Origin: Rhizobium sophoriradicis
GTDB taxonomy: Bacteria > Pseudomonadota > Alphaproteobacteria > Rhizobiales > Rhizobiaceae
NCBI RefSeq assembly: GCF_003939025.1
Contig: NZ_RQIH01000024.1
Location: forward strand, 1 to 64,000
Direction of reading: 5' to 3'
DNA length: 64,000 nucleotides
A program made the translations under genes and the position numbers. Shown piece by piece: positions 17,012-26,038 of this stretch. The number at the start of each line of letters is the position of its first letter. Within the stretch, counting starts at the first letter, position 1. Below the pieces are notes generated by a model. The model searched no databases and had not been told where the DNA came from. It was given only the letters and a program-made list of their open reading frames with translations.

Positions 17012-18505
17012 TCAGCAAGCTCCCTTGCCCTTTAAGACCGCAGGAATTGTGCTGAGAAGGATGTGCCAGTCGAACCACAATGACCGGTTGTCGATATAGA
17101 ACCCGTCGAGTTGCTGCTGGAGTTCGAGATCCGCATTGCTCCGTTCGGATATCTGCCAGAGGCCCGTCAGCCCCGGTGTGACCGAACGCCGCTTGTCGCG
17201 AAATTCGCCATCCATCGCCGAGAGGTGATACTCCGGAAACGGACGGGGTCCCACCAATGCCATTTCCCCTGCAATGATATTCACGAGCTGCGGGAGTTCA
17301 TCGATGCTCGATGCGCGAAGGAGATGCCCGATCACCGGCAAGACGCGCGGGTCCTCCCGAAGCTTGAAGTGAGTGGACCATTCGGCTTGTGCGACTGGAT
17401 TGTCTCGGAACAACGCTTCGAGGCGTTGTTCCGCATCTCTGTACATCGTCCTGAGCTTCAGCACGTGCACCGGCTTGCCAAACAAGCCTTCCCTGGCGTG
17501 CCTGAAGAAGACCGGCCCCGGATCGATGGCGTAGATCGCGGCAGCAGCAATGAGAATGATGGGCATAAGCACCAGCACCGCGGGGATTGCGATCGCGAGA
17601 TCAAGGGCGCGACGCACCAGATTCGAGTTTGCCGCCCCCCTGCTGCTCGCCAGGCGAACACCGATCTCTCCGCCGATGTCAGCCGGCCGCAATCCGGTTA
17701 CCTTGAGGTTGGGCGTGTCGGAGAGCAGGATGACCTCGGCGAAGGTCTTGCGTAATGTCGCCAACTCAGCGGTAAGCGAGCCCATATCATCGGCGATCAA
17801 GGCAATCGATGGGCGGTCATCAGGTGACAGTTCCGAAAAATTGGGCTCGCAGGGTTCCGGCCGAATGCCATACTGCCAATGGTCTGTGAAATGCGCCATG
17901 AGGGCGGGGATACGATTGCGGCCACCGATGATCACCGCCCGCTCTCCCCAGAATCCAAGTCTCCGCGACAGACCACGGGCAACCCCATGCATGGCAGGCT
18001 GAAAAATCAACCCGAGGCCGAGAAACCCGAAGATGGGAAGCAGCGCTCCGGTCCCTTCCGGTAGAAGGATCGCCGCCAGCGCTGCGATGACCGCGACCTT
18101 GCCCGACGCTGTCGTGCGGCGGCGCAGATGCTCGTGGTCATGAAGCCGATAGCCGGGATAGAGCGCGCTCGATGCATAGAGGATGATCGCTGCCAGGGCC
18201 GCGAGGGCGAAAGCACGCTCCAGCACCATGTTCTCCGACCCGTCGGGAAGAAACGGCAGAAGAACAGAATAGGCTATCAGATAACCCGCAATGTCGGCGC
18301 CAACCAACAATGATGACGTAGCGAGCCGAGGTATCCTGCGTCTGAGTGGAGCTGGCATATTCAGCCTTAGCCCCCTGCTGAACGCAGCGCCCGGCGTGGC
18401 GTTTGCCATTGGCGGGACAGAATTTGCCGGACCCGTTCGCGTGGCGGTCGCATCATTTGAGGTGATTGCCTTCGGCAGGTCGGATATCGACGCTAGTAGG
18501 GACAT
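17012..18505 (-). CDS. Undecaprenyl-phosphate sugar phosphotransferase (ExoY/WbaP-like initiating enzyme)
   Basis: 497 residues. An N-terminal cytoplasmic arm is followed by four membrane helices (residues about 60-175), a Rossmann-like middle part (AVIIGGRNRIPALMAHF), a fifth hydrophobic hairpin (IAIPAVLVLMPIILIAAAAIYAI) and the catalytic bacterial sugar transferase domain. In that domain FRHAREGLFGKPVHVLKLRTM, RASSIDELPQLVNI, MALVGPRPF and VTPGLTGLWQISER are all present. This enzyme class starts the repeat unit by moving a sugar-1-phosphate onto undecaprenyl phosphate. It lies six bases after the WecG-like gene. It is the only initiating transferase in the window. Confidence 0.93.
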   Translation of the reverse strand: MSLLASISDLPKAITSNDATATRTGPANSVPPMANATPGAAFSRGLRLNMPAPLRRRIPRLATSSLLVGADIAGYLIAYSVLLPFLPDGSENMVLERAFALAALAAIILYASSALYPGYRLHDHEHLRRRTTASGKVAVIAALAAILLPEGTGALLPIFGFLGLGLIFQPAMHGVARGLSRRLGFWGERAVIIGGRNRIPALMAHFTDHWQYGIRPEPCEPNFSELSPDDRPSIALIADDMGSLTAELATLRKTFAEVILLSDTPNLKVTGLRPADIGGEIGVRLASSRGAANSNLVRRALDLAIAIPAVLVLMPIILIAAAAIYAIDPGPVFFRHAREGLFGKPVHVLKLRTMYRDAEQRLEALFRDNPVAQAEWSTHFKLREDPRVLPVIGHLLRASSIDELPQLVNIIAGEMALVGPRPFPEYHLSAMDGEFRDKRRSVTPGLTGLWQISERSNADLELQQQLDGFYIDNRSLWFDWHILLSTIPAVLKGKGAC

Positions 18506-18511
18506 GTGGCT

Positions 18512-19405
18512 TTACACCTTTACGGCTACTGCTTTAGGCGCGCTCGACCCAAAAACCTCGTCTTCGATTGGAAACTTCCGAAGTCCCAGTCTCTGGAATG
18601 CTGTCAATGAGATGAAGGTCGGCACGACAAGCGCATAGCGCCGCCACAGCCGTCGCGGCTCGCATAGAAGACGAAACGCCCATTCGAAGCCGCTTCTTTG
18701 AATGATCCTGGGCGCCTGTCGCTTCAGACCGGCGTGGAAGTCGAAAGCAGCTCCGACGCCGATGAGCATCGAAGCATCCAGACGATCGCGCATGCGAGCC
18801 ATCCAGAGTTCCTGCTTGGGGCTGCTGAGACCGACCCAGATAATATCCGCGCCTGACTGATTGAGCCGATCTGCAATATCCGCCTCTTCTTGCAGCGACA
18901 ATTGATGAAAAGGCGGTGCGTAGGAGCCGACTATCTGCGCGTCCGGGAATCTTGCGAGAAGGCGCGCCTGCAACTGCTCCAGCGTCCGGGTTGTTGCGCC
19001 ATAAAGGAAGTGGCGCGAGCCCTTGGATCTGCCCGCATCGAAAACAGAAAGCATCAGGTCAGGACCGTAAACCCGGTCGCTCTCCAAATGGCCAGCACGT
19101 TTCAATGCCCATACCAACGGCATGCCATCAGGGGTCACGAGGAACGCCCGGTTATGTATCGACCGAAGCTCGGCATCATCCTGACATCGGACGACGCCGT
19201 GTGCGTCCCGAACGCACACATATCCCTTCCTGCCGTCTTCGATCGCGTTTTGAATAAGTCCGGTCGCGCTTTTAAGATTGACCGCCGAAATGCGAACACC
19301 AAGGACATTCGTCCATTTGAGCGCGCCCTCTGAATGAAGAACTGAAGCCTGGCTGCCTGCTGGTTGCTTTCTCATGACCTGCGCTTTCGCGACCGAAACT
19401 GTCAT
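18512..19405 (-). CDS. WecG/TagA/CpsF-family glycosyltransferase (GT26)
   Basis: 297 residues with the family's diagnostic segments: VVRCQDDAELRSIHNRAFLVTPDGMPLVWALK, VYGPDLML, FLYGAT and the late IIWVGLSSPKQELWMAR plus GVGAAFDFHAG. GT26 enzymes add the second sugar, often a ManNAc, ManNAcA or glucose residue, onto a lipid-linked first sugar, which fits its position next to the initiating transferase. The start at ATG 19405 is not certain; ATG 19372 is in frame and would remove 11 residues. Confidence 0.9.
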   Translation of the reverse strand: MTVSVAKAQVMRKQPAGSQASVLHSEGALKWTNVLGVRISAVNLKSATGLIQNAIEDGRKGYVCVRDAHGVVRCQDDAELRSIHNRAFLVTPDGMPLVWALKRAGHLESDRVYGPDLMLSVFDAGRSKGSRHFLYGATTRTLEQLQARLLARFPDAQIVGSYAPPFHQLSLQEEADIADRLNQSGADIIWVGLSSPKQELWMARMRDRLDASMLIGVGAAFDFHAGLKRQAPRIIQRSGFEWAFRLLCEPRRLWRRYALVVPTFISLTAFQRLGLRKFPIEDEVFGSSAPKAVAVKV

Positions 19406-19926
19406 CAGAATATCCTGGTAGGCCGATTGCCTCCATACTTGCTGCTCCAGCTATTGGACGTAGAATAGACTTCCCGTTTACGTCTTACGCCGAGATGACT
19501 TACAATATTGGAAGTAAGTCTGCGTACCCCATGGTGTGCCACGATGCTCCTTATGATAACCGTCGCCCCGAATTGGAGGCTTAGTTGAAGGCGAAGATGC
19601 CGAAGAAGTTTTGCGCCCCGAGCAAGATTGGCCAGGCTAGGGCATTAACAAAGCGGGAAGACAGACATGGTGAGCCGATAGGCAGATGACGGCTCCGGCT
19701 AACAAGCCTTTGGTCGATGCCGACAGAGGCAGGCGGCCGCAGAAAGATCAATGAGATCGCTAAACCGCCTAACGTCGTTCTCACCGGCTAAGGCCGGGAC
19801 GGTCAAACGACATCGCCGGCGCTGCCTACATTCGTCGACCGGGCCCGTGCAGCATCTTGATCGGCGCTCTCCGCTGCATAACTCCGGACCTGACCGCAGA
19901 AGGCGCTCGTCATGGGCGCCCGTTTG
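19406..19926. promoter_or_regulatory. Intergenic region with inverted repeat
   Basis: A 521-base gap breaks an otherwise tight leftward gene run, so it may hold a promoter for the WecG-like gene and those after it. A perfect dyad at 19497-19520 is the only clear structure. Short frames here show no convincing start or composition and I call no gene. Confidence 0.5.
19497..19520. promoter_or_regulatory. Inverted repeat, candidate operator
   Basis: Perfect seven-base arms GACTTAC and GTAAGTC separated by ten bases, one helical turn, starting 92 bases before the WecG-like start codon. This is the geometry of a dimeric regulator site. Confidence 0.45.
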
Positions 19927-22050
19927 TTACTCTGGCGCGATGACGCTTCCCGTATCCGCCCCGGCCCTCTGGAGATCACTCAGACTGCCAAATTCTCCGA
20001 AGCGCATGATCCTAGGTTCTATTCGGAAGCTTCTATCGTTCAAATTGCCGATGTAGCGGTTACCGGAGAACTGCACATATCCAGGCCCGTGGTCTGGAGC
20101 GTAGACGTATGCTGCCAGCCGGCTGCTACTGTCAATCGACACAACGTTGTTCTCGATACGGTTTGGCTCAGCCCATGGCGGGTGCCAGCCTCTGCCGGTA
20201 CTGTCGTCAACTCGAAAGGCCGCACCCGATCCGCGTGCAATCACGTTTCCGGTCACCAGGTTGCTCCAGCCGCCGTTGATGCCGATCGCCGCGACGTTAT
20301 CCGAGAGCGAATTTCCTTCGATGCGCAGCCCGCTCGCCTTGCCATCCGTATAGATTGCCCAGCTGATTGGAGTGGGCCATTCGCTGGTGTTTTCATATCC
20401 GGGAGGCCAGAACGTTCCGTCAGCTCTGTTCATGAGATGGCCGGTCCCGGTCACGAGATTGGAGCGGATGGTGCTTTTCAAGGAGTCGGCCTGCTCGCCC
20501 ATCATCTTGATGGCACCGCCATCTGCGGTCCGCTGGTTGGCGTTACGGATCACGTTGTGCTCTATGACGGCGTTATAGACGGCGTCGTTAGAACCCCACA
20601 GCGAACCGCCGGTGATGCCGAACTGCGCCGTGTTTTCGATGAGGTTGTCGGCAATTCTGACATTGTCGGCCGCCTGGAACCATACTCCGGCGGTCTCCAG
20701 ATACACAGTTCCAATGTCATGGATGTGGTTTGAAAGGATTCTGGCTCCGTCCGACTTGCCGAAGGTGCCATAATTCGTGCCGACGTAAATGCCGTTGCCA
20801 GCCGCATCCGCGATCACGTTGCCGGCAATCAACGCGTTCTTGCTTTCCGTCACATGGATCCCGACGCCGACATTCTCGATATTGTTGCCGAGGATTTGGA
20901 CACCGTCGGCGTGTTCGATCCGGATGGCGCCAAACCCTCTTGTATCCGTATAGAATTTCCCGCTGCCTTCAGGCGCTCCGTCTCTAATCTCGAGCCCGGA
21001 TACAACCATCCCATTGGCGCCATCCAATTTCAAGAATGTCGGCAGGACACCCGCAACGACGACGGAACTCGGAAACGACTGACCGATAGGGATATAATGA
21101 AGCCGGCCCACGACACGGTCGTGCCACCACTCTCCAGGCGCGTCGAGCAAGGCCTTGGCTCCGCTCAAAAAGTAGCGACTGCCTTCTGCGGTAAAGAAAT
21201 AGCTCGTGCCTTTGGTACGGACGGTCCGGCCGGTGCCATCGATTGATACGACCGGAAGCGTATCATTGCCCCACTGGCTTCCGGGTTGAAAACCTCCAAC
21301 GATGTCGACGACCAGCCCGCTCGCATCCCCCAGTTCCGGAAGATCGCCGGCATGGAAACAAAAGCGCGTGTTTCCTTCCCACATATCGATTGCTGGCTCG
21401 CACTTTGCCGCGAATAACCAACCCTTGCGTGGGTCGCCATCAGCGGGAGCGTTGGGGAATCGAGCCCGGTTTTGCCGTATCCCATCGACGAAAAGGTCGC
21501 CGACGCCTGCATCCGGCGGCAGCGTCAGCGGCGCCGTCCAGCGGCCATCAGACTGCTGCGCCCAGTTGGGCAGTCTTGGCCCCCCATGCAGAACCGGCGT
21601 TTCATTGCATCTTGCCGTCAGGATCAAGCCCGCGTCGCGAGCGTCGAAGACAATCGGCTGAGTAAGATAGTAATCGCCCGTACCGAGCGCGATCGTGGCA
21701 GGCCCGCCCTTGTCACGGGCTGCATCACGGGCCCTTTCAATGCTGGCGAAGGGGCCGTCGCCGCCCGGCTGACTTGCAGTCGGGAGCAGGCCGCTCCAAC
21801 TGTCTTCTCCATCGGGAGAGACGTAAAATATCGTCCGCGCCGCGGTGCTGCTTCTCAACACGTCGTTTAGATCCGTCCCCTGCAATTTGACTGACGAGGT
21901 CGCGAAAGCTTCCGCGCAGATCGTTTCCCGGATGAGCATTTGCAGGCGCTCAGGCGCGACCATATCCTTTTCGGCTGAAGCCGAACTGCCGGAATTGGGA
22001 AAGAGCATGACAGGCAAGATGCTCAGGATCAGTCCAAAACGCCGCCTCAT
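19927..22050 (-). CDS. Secreted right-handed parallel beta-helix protein (possible polysaccharide lyase/hydrolase)
   Basis: 708 residues from ATG 22050, which gives a classical signal peptide (MRRRFGLILSILPVMLF, cleavage after SASA). A mature start FYVSPDGEDSWSG is followed by a beta-helix: repeated turns with Asn/Gly ladders such as VSGLEIRDG, VQILGNNIENVGVGIHV, ALIAGNVIADAAGNGIYV and ILSNHIHDIG. Proteins of this fold often cleave acidic or acetylated polysaccharides in the periplasm or outside the cell. It follows the polymerase gene by 16 bases, so it may trim the product or control chain length. I cannot name the catalytic residues. Confidence 0.8.
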   Translation of the reverse strand: MRRRFGLILSILPVMLFPNSGSSASAEKDMVAPERLQMLIRETICAEAFATSSVKLQGTDLNDVLRSSTAARTIFYVSPDGEDSWSGLLPTASQPGGDGPFASIERARDAARDKGGPATIALGTGDYYLTQPIVFDARDAGLILTARCNETPVLHGGPRLPNWAQQSDGRWTAPLTLPPDAGVGDLFVDGIRQNRARFPNAPADGDPRKGWLFAAKCEPAIDMWEGNTRFCFHAGDLPELGDASGLVVDIVGGFQPGSQWGNDTLPVVSIDGTGRTVRTKGTSYFFTAEGSRYFLSGAKALLDAPGEWWHDRVVGRLHYIPIGQSFPSSVVVAGVLPTFLKLDGANGMVVSGLEIRDGAPEGSGKFYTDTRGFGAIRIEHADGVQILGNNIENVGVGIHVTESKNALIAGNVIADAAGNGIYVGTNYGTFGKSDGARILSNHIHDIGTVYLETAGVWFQAADNVRIADNLIENTAQFGITGGSLWGSNDAVYNAVIEHNVIRNANQRTADGGAIKMMGEQADSLKSTIRSNLVTGTGHLMNRADGTFWPPGYENTSEWPTPISWAIYTDGKASGLRIEGNSLSDNVAAIGINGGWSNLVTGNVIARGSGAAFRVDDSTGRGWHPPWAEPNRIENNVVSIDSSSRLAAYVYAPDHGPGYVQFSGNRYIGNLNDRSFRIEPRIMRFGEFGSLSDLQRAGADTGSVIAPE

Positions 22051-22066
22051 GATTTCTGCAACCCTC

Positions 22067-23365
22067 TCATACGGCCACGCGAGACGCCTGCCAAGATGGC
22101 GAAGGGCTGCTCGAAACGACGGGCGCATACAGCGAAAACATGATGATGGCTGTGGTGAACAGGATGAAGATCGCGTCATTCTGAACCAAAAAAATACTCT
22201 CGGTCAGATTCATCACCAGGATCATGATCGTAAGGACATTGAGCCAGAGCCATCCATACTGCGCATCATAACAATGAAGGAAAGCGCCCTGGCGGATTGC
22301 ATGGGGAAGCATCAGGGCAAACGGGATCATTCCCATTACTCCAAAGCTTAACAAGATATCGCGATATCCATTATGTGAGTGGGGCGCGGCCCATCCTATC
22401 TTTGTCCAGATGTGCGCCGCTTCGGGGTTCGCGTCCGTCCAGAATGCCTGGTAACCATAACCGAGCAGCCAACGATCGGATATCTCGCGATCAACCAGCT
22501 CCCATAATGGCACCCGACCCGTCAAGGTCGCGTCCTTGCCGAGCGCTTCAAGGGCCGGAACCAGGAATTCGTGAAGCGAAATCAGAATGCCGACAGACAG
22601 CTGGATGAAAAACAGCACGATGACGATGCGGCCAATGCTACTGCTTCTTTGCAGGAGGGAATAAAAGCCGATCAGGCAAAACGCGACTATCGTCGCAATG
22701 ATTGCGGTCATCGATCCGGAGCTCGCCAGGCAGATGATACCCGCGGCCAACAGGATGAACGCGGTTCGCCGGAGGTCGAGCTTGCCGTCGATCAGCACGG
22801 CGGTCGCCACCAAGATCATCAGCGCCGCGTACCAGCCAAGCACGTTCTTGTGAACGAAGACTCCCCGCATCGCACCATCCGGCATAGTGGCGAGGGCTGG
22901 TGACACCACAGAGATAACCACACTGAGGAGGATACAGGCTCCCAGGGTCACAAATAACAGGAACAGCAACTGCCTTGGCGTGAAACGGATCGCCAGGACG
23001 TAGGAAAGAAGCACGCAAAATAAAAGGCCGATTGCGCGCCTCAAGGTCGATGAAGGTCCTATTGACCACAAGGTCGACAAAAACGGCAGGGCGAGGATCA
23101 GGGGAACAATCAGATTTCGCCTGACCGCCGTTAGAAATTGCGGAAAATTGCGTATCAGGACCAAGATTGTAAATGCATATATTGGAAGGCAAGGAAGACG
23201 CAGTATAGATTTGGCAGATTCGCTGAGCGTGCCGTCCGCGTCTGACAGCATAAGTGGCAGAAGGGCGCCTGTCTGAAAAAAAAGGGATATGCCGGCGCCC
23301 CAGCATTCTATGGCCCGCCAACTGATGGTTGGTCCGCTGGCAGTTCTGAGGCTAGCTACTCCCAT
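22067..23365 (-). CDS. Exopolysaccharide polymerase, ExoQ/O-antigen ligase-polymerase (Wzy/WaaL) family
   Basis: About 432 residues with 10-12 hydrophobic helices. The large periplasmic loop contains GVFVHKNVLGWY and, later, RVPLWELVDREISDRWLLGYGYQAFW and HSHNGYRDILLSFG. These are the segments that define the O-antigen ligase-like superfamily, and the GRVPLW/GYGY/HNGY combination is typical of ExoQ. It joins lipid-linked repeat units in the periplasm. I chose ATG 23365 (MGVASLRT) over a longer frame that would add 37 Cys-rich residues. A 17-base palindrome is 37 bases upstream. Confidence 0.88.
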   Translation of the reverse strand: MGVASLRTASGPTISWRAIECWGAGISLFFQTGALLPLMLSDADGTLSESAKSILRLPCLPIYAFTILVLIRNFPQFLTAVRRNLIVPLILALPFLSTLWSIGPSSTLRRAIGLLFCVLLSYVLAIRFTPRQLLFLLFVTLGACILLSVVISVVSPALATMPDGAMRGVFVHKNVLGWYAALMILVATAVLIDGKLDLRRTAFILLAAGIICLASSGSMTAIIATIVAFCLIGFYSLLQRSSSIGRIVIVLFFIQLSVGILISLHEFLVPALEALGKDATLTGRVPLWELVDREISDRWLLGYGYQAFWTDANPEAAHIWTKIGWAAPHSHNGYRDILLSFGVMGMIPFALMLPHAIRQGAFLHCYDAQYGWLWLNVLTIMILVMNLTESIFLVQNDAIFILFTTAIIMFSLYAPVVSSSPSPSWQASRVAV

Positions 23366-23753
23366 GATCCGTTCCGACTGAGTTGAACAGACAAGCGACT
23401 CTTGATCCGACGGATCAAAACAACAGGTCTCGGCCTTTTGCGGCACTGCTTTCAAGCAATCATCCGGCCACATCAACAGTCAACCTGTCCTAGGGAAGGG
23501 CCGGCTACGCCTAATGCACCCTCTCTCCACCCAAAGGCGATGTTGTGGTTAAGCTCCGAGCTTGCATTACCCCAAAGGCGGGTCGTCATGCCCGCATGAT
23601 TGCCCTTAAGAGCAGATGTTGCGCATGTCCGTTCACCGGTACCGTGGCGACGATGTCTTGTGAATCGTGGTGAAGCCGCGCTCCACTGGACTGAGGCAAC
23701 AATTCTGGCAGAGGCTGTTTCTGCAGTCGAAGCCTGCAAGGTTTAGGATTGCT
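23366..23753. promoter_or_regulatory. Divergent promoter region between polymerase and glycosyltransferase operons
   Basis: The region separates the leftward polymerase operon from the rightward glycosyltransferase operon. It contains the 23402-23418 palindrome near the polymerase side. Nothing else with clear structure was found apart from a possible small gene at 23754. Confidence 0.5.
23402..23418. promoter_or_regulatory. Perfect 17-base palindrome, candidate operator
   Basis: Eight-base arms TTGATCCG and CGGATCAA around a single A, 37-53 bases before the polymerase start codon. The ends look like an FNR/FixK half-site pair (TTGAT...ATCAA), but the spacer is seven bases rather than four, so it is probably another regulator's site. 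Confidence 0.5.
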
Positions 23754-23981
23754 ATGTTCCTGCGTCATGATCCTAGTTCTCCATCCAACGCCACCGGCGC
23801 AACACTCGCCGCGGTGTCGTCAGCGGCGATCTCATTGGCTCCGCGCCAGGCGCTGTTCGGTCGACGCGGTACTTTGAATATCGCCATCAGCGGGGCACTA
23901 AACTTCGTCGGCTGCGTGACGGTCGGCCTCCTGCGCAACTTTGCGCCGCTGCAGAGCGGCGCATGGCGACAACCTACCTGA
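23754..23981 (+). CDS. Possible small membrane protein
   Basis: A 75-residue frame starting at ATG 23754 after TAGGA and ending ten bases before the glycosyltransferase start. It has a hydrophobic stretch (LNIAISGALNFVGCVTVGLL) that could cross the membrane once. No family is recognised. It could equally be non-coding leader sequence. Confidence 0.25.
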   Translation: MFLRHDPSSPSNATGATLAAVSSAAISLAPRQALFGRRGTLNIAISGALNFVGCVTVGLLRNFAPLQSGAWRQPT

Positions 23982-23990
23982 GGGGGCGTC

Positions 23991-24941
23991 ATGGAACGGC
24001 CGACCCTCAGTGTCCTCATCAACAATTACAACTACGCACGCTTTGTCGGGCGGGCGATAGACAGCGTGTTGAGCCAAGCCAAGGGCAACGTCGAGATAAT
24101 CGTCGTCGATGACGGATCCACCGACCACTCGCGCTCCGTTCTGGAAGCATACGGCAACCGGGTGAAGGTGATCTTTCAGGAGAACGCCGGACAGGCCGCT
24201 GCGATCAATGCCGCGGTAGGATCGAGCACCGGCGAGATCCTCTGTTTTCTGGATGCCGACGACTGGTGGGCACCGAGCAAGCTATCAGCGACCGCCGCAG
24301 CGTTTCGCGCGAACCCCCAAGCATCGCTCGTCTATCATCGACTGCAGCCGACGCTTGTCGATGGCACGCCGACGTCCAAGCCAATCCCTCGAACCCTCTG
24401 TTCGGGCGCGTTGTCGTCGCTGCTCACACGCTCTGCAGGTTGGTGGCCATTCCCGATGACCTCGGCGGTCGCGGTACGACGCAGCGCTTGGGATGATGCG
24501 GGCAACATTCCAGAACAGTTCCGCATATCGGCCGACGCCTGGCTCGTGGGAATCTATCCGTTTCTGGGGGATGTGATCGCCATGCCGGATCCGCTTGGAT
24601 TCTACCGCATCCACAATAACAATTGGTATCGCCCCACCGAAGATGCCGCGACGCTCAGGAGACGTATGACGCACTGGCAGCATACTGTTGAAGCAACGAA
24701 CCTGTTTCTCTCAACTCATGAACTGCCGGCAAGACTACATCTGAGGGATCACTATCCCTATCGCGTTGCGTCGGCAAAGCTGCAGGGCGCCGATGCGCTC
24801 ACGCGGTTAAAGCTTGCTATCGAGGGCCTCTTCTTTGCCGGCGAGCCGAACCTGCTCAGGCGGACGCGCGACAGCTTGCGCTCGGCGCGCGGCCTGTCGC
24901 GGCTCGGTCTGGATGTGGGCTTGTCGGGGGTAGCGAAATGA
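23991..24941 (+). CDS. Family 2 glycosyltransferase
   Basis: 316 residues, GT-A fold. LSVLINNYNYARFVGRAIDSVL is the nucleotide-binding start; IIVVDDGSTDHS and ILCFLDADDWW carry the DDGS and DxD metal/donor motifs. A C-terminal acceptor domain lacks membrane helices. First confident gene of a rightward operon with two GT4 enzymes and the ExoP-like protein, joined by overlaps. Start ATG 23991 follows GAGGGGG. It likely adds a sugar to the lipid-linked repeat unit on the cytoplasmic face; the sugar is not predictable. Confidence 0.92.
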   Translation: MERPTLSVLINNYNYARFVGRAIDSVLSQAKGNVEIIVVDDGSTDHSRSVLEAYGNRVKVIFQENAGQAAAINAAVGSSTGEILCFLDADDWWAPSKLSATAAAFRANPQASLVYHRLQPTLVDGTPTSKPIPRTLCSGALSSLLTRSAGWWPFPMTSAVAVRRSAWDDAGNIPEQFRISADAWLVGIYPFLGDVIAMPDPLGFYRIHNNNWYRPTEDAATLRRRMTHWQHTVEATNLFLSTHELPARLHLRDHYPYRVASAKLQGADALTRLKLAIEGLFFAGEPNLLRRTRDSLRSARGLSRLGLDVGLSGVAK

Positions 24942-26038
24942 AGGCGCTGCTATTGGTTTCCGAACTGGAAGACTATACCATTTCCTTTGCCAGCGGCGTT
25001 GCTCAGCACCTCGATGTTGTGCTTGCCGTGCCGCGCCGGCGCTATGCACATCTCGCCTCTTCCTTCGACCCGGCTGTCGATTTGCACCTTCTGGACTGGC
25101 CGAGACACCGTTCTCTCTCCAATCCGTGGTTCCTGTACCAGCTCACGCGCCTGATCCGGCGCGAACAGCCGAACCTCATTCATCTCCTCAGCAATTCGAC
25201 GCTTTGGCTGAACCTCGCCGTTCCGTTCTGGCGCCCTATCCCGCTTGTGACGACGATCCATGACGTCGAAATCCATCCGGGCGACGCGGATACGCGTACC
25301 TTGCCCGGCTGGGCTCCCGAACTGATGGTGAAGCAATCCGGACACCTTGTCGTGCATGGCGAGGGGCTGAAGCGGATGGTCCTCGACCGATATGCAAAAT
25401 CGCCCGACCGCGTCCATGTTCTTTCGCACCCCTCCATCCTTCGCTATGCGGAGCTCGCCCGGCGACAGAAGATGACGGCGCGCGAAGCGGATGGAACGAT
25501 ACGCGTCCTGCTGTTCGGACGGATATTCGCCTATAAGGGTCTGGAACATCTGGTCCGGGCCGAAGCGATGCTCAAGGACGCGCTTCCTAACCTGCGCGTC
25601 ACGGTCGCGGGCCGTGGCGACAATCCGGCGATATTCCTGCCGCTTATGGGGGATGCCGACCGCTACGATATTCGCAATCGTTTTATCGAGGATGCAGAGG
25701 TCGCCCAGCTTTTCCTGGACACCGACATCGTCGTGCTTCCCTATGCGGAAGCCTCCCAAAGCGGCGTGCTCAACCTTGCCGCCGCATTCGGCAAACCGGT
25801 CATCGTTACTGATGTCGGCGAGTTGCGGGATACCGTTGAGCCCAACGGGTTGGGGATGGTGGTCCCCCCCGGCGATGCCAAAGAACTCGCGGCAGCGATC
25901 AGAACATTGGCAGACAACGGCGAGCTCAGAACCAGGTTGGGCGCCAATGCGCTCGAATGGGCCAAGGGGCCGAATTCGCCTGAACGGGTCGGCGGCCGGG
26001 CCGCGGCAGTTTATCGGGAGGTGGTCGGGTCATGCTGA
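24938..26038 (+). CDS. Family 4 glycosyltransferase (GT-B)
   Basis: 366 residues. The C-terminal GT-B half shows FGRIFAYKGLEHLVRA (nucleotide-sugar binding) and LFLDTDIVVLPYAEASQSGVLNLAAAFGKPVI, where the usual E-x7-E second Glu region is modified to ASQSGVLNLA. It overlaps the upstream family 2 enzyme by ATGA, so the two are probably made together. Retaining transferase for the exopolysaccharide repeat unit; donor not predictable. Confidence 0.9.
   Translation: MKALLLVSELEDYTISFASGVAQHLDVVLAVPRRRYAHLASSFDPAVDLHLLDWPRHRSLSNPWFLYQLTRLIRREQPNLIHLLSNSTLWLNLAVPFWRPIPLVTTIHDVEIHPGDADTRTLPGWAPELMVKQSGHLVVHGEGLKRMVLDRYAKSPDRVHVLSHPSILRYAELARRQKMTAREADGTIRVLLFGRIFAYKGLEHLVRAEAMLKDALPNLRVTVAGRGDNPAIFLPLMGDADRYDIRNRFIEDAEVAQLFLDTDIVVLPYAEASQSGVLNLAAAFGKPVIVTDVGELRDTVEPNGLGMVVPPGDAKELAAAIRTLADNGELRTRLGANALEWAKGPNSPERVGGRAAAVYREVVGSC

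Noticed and set aside
23402-23418. FNR/FixK box
   Set aside because: The ends read TTGAT and ATCAA, but the spacer is seven bases, not the four those proteins need.
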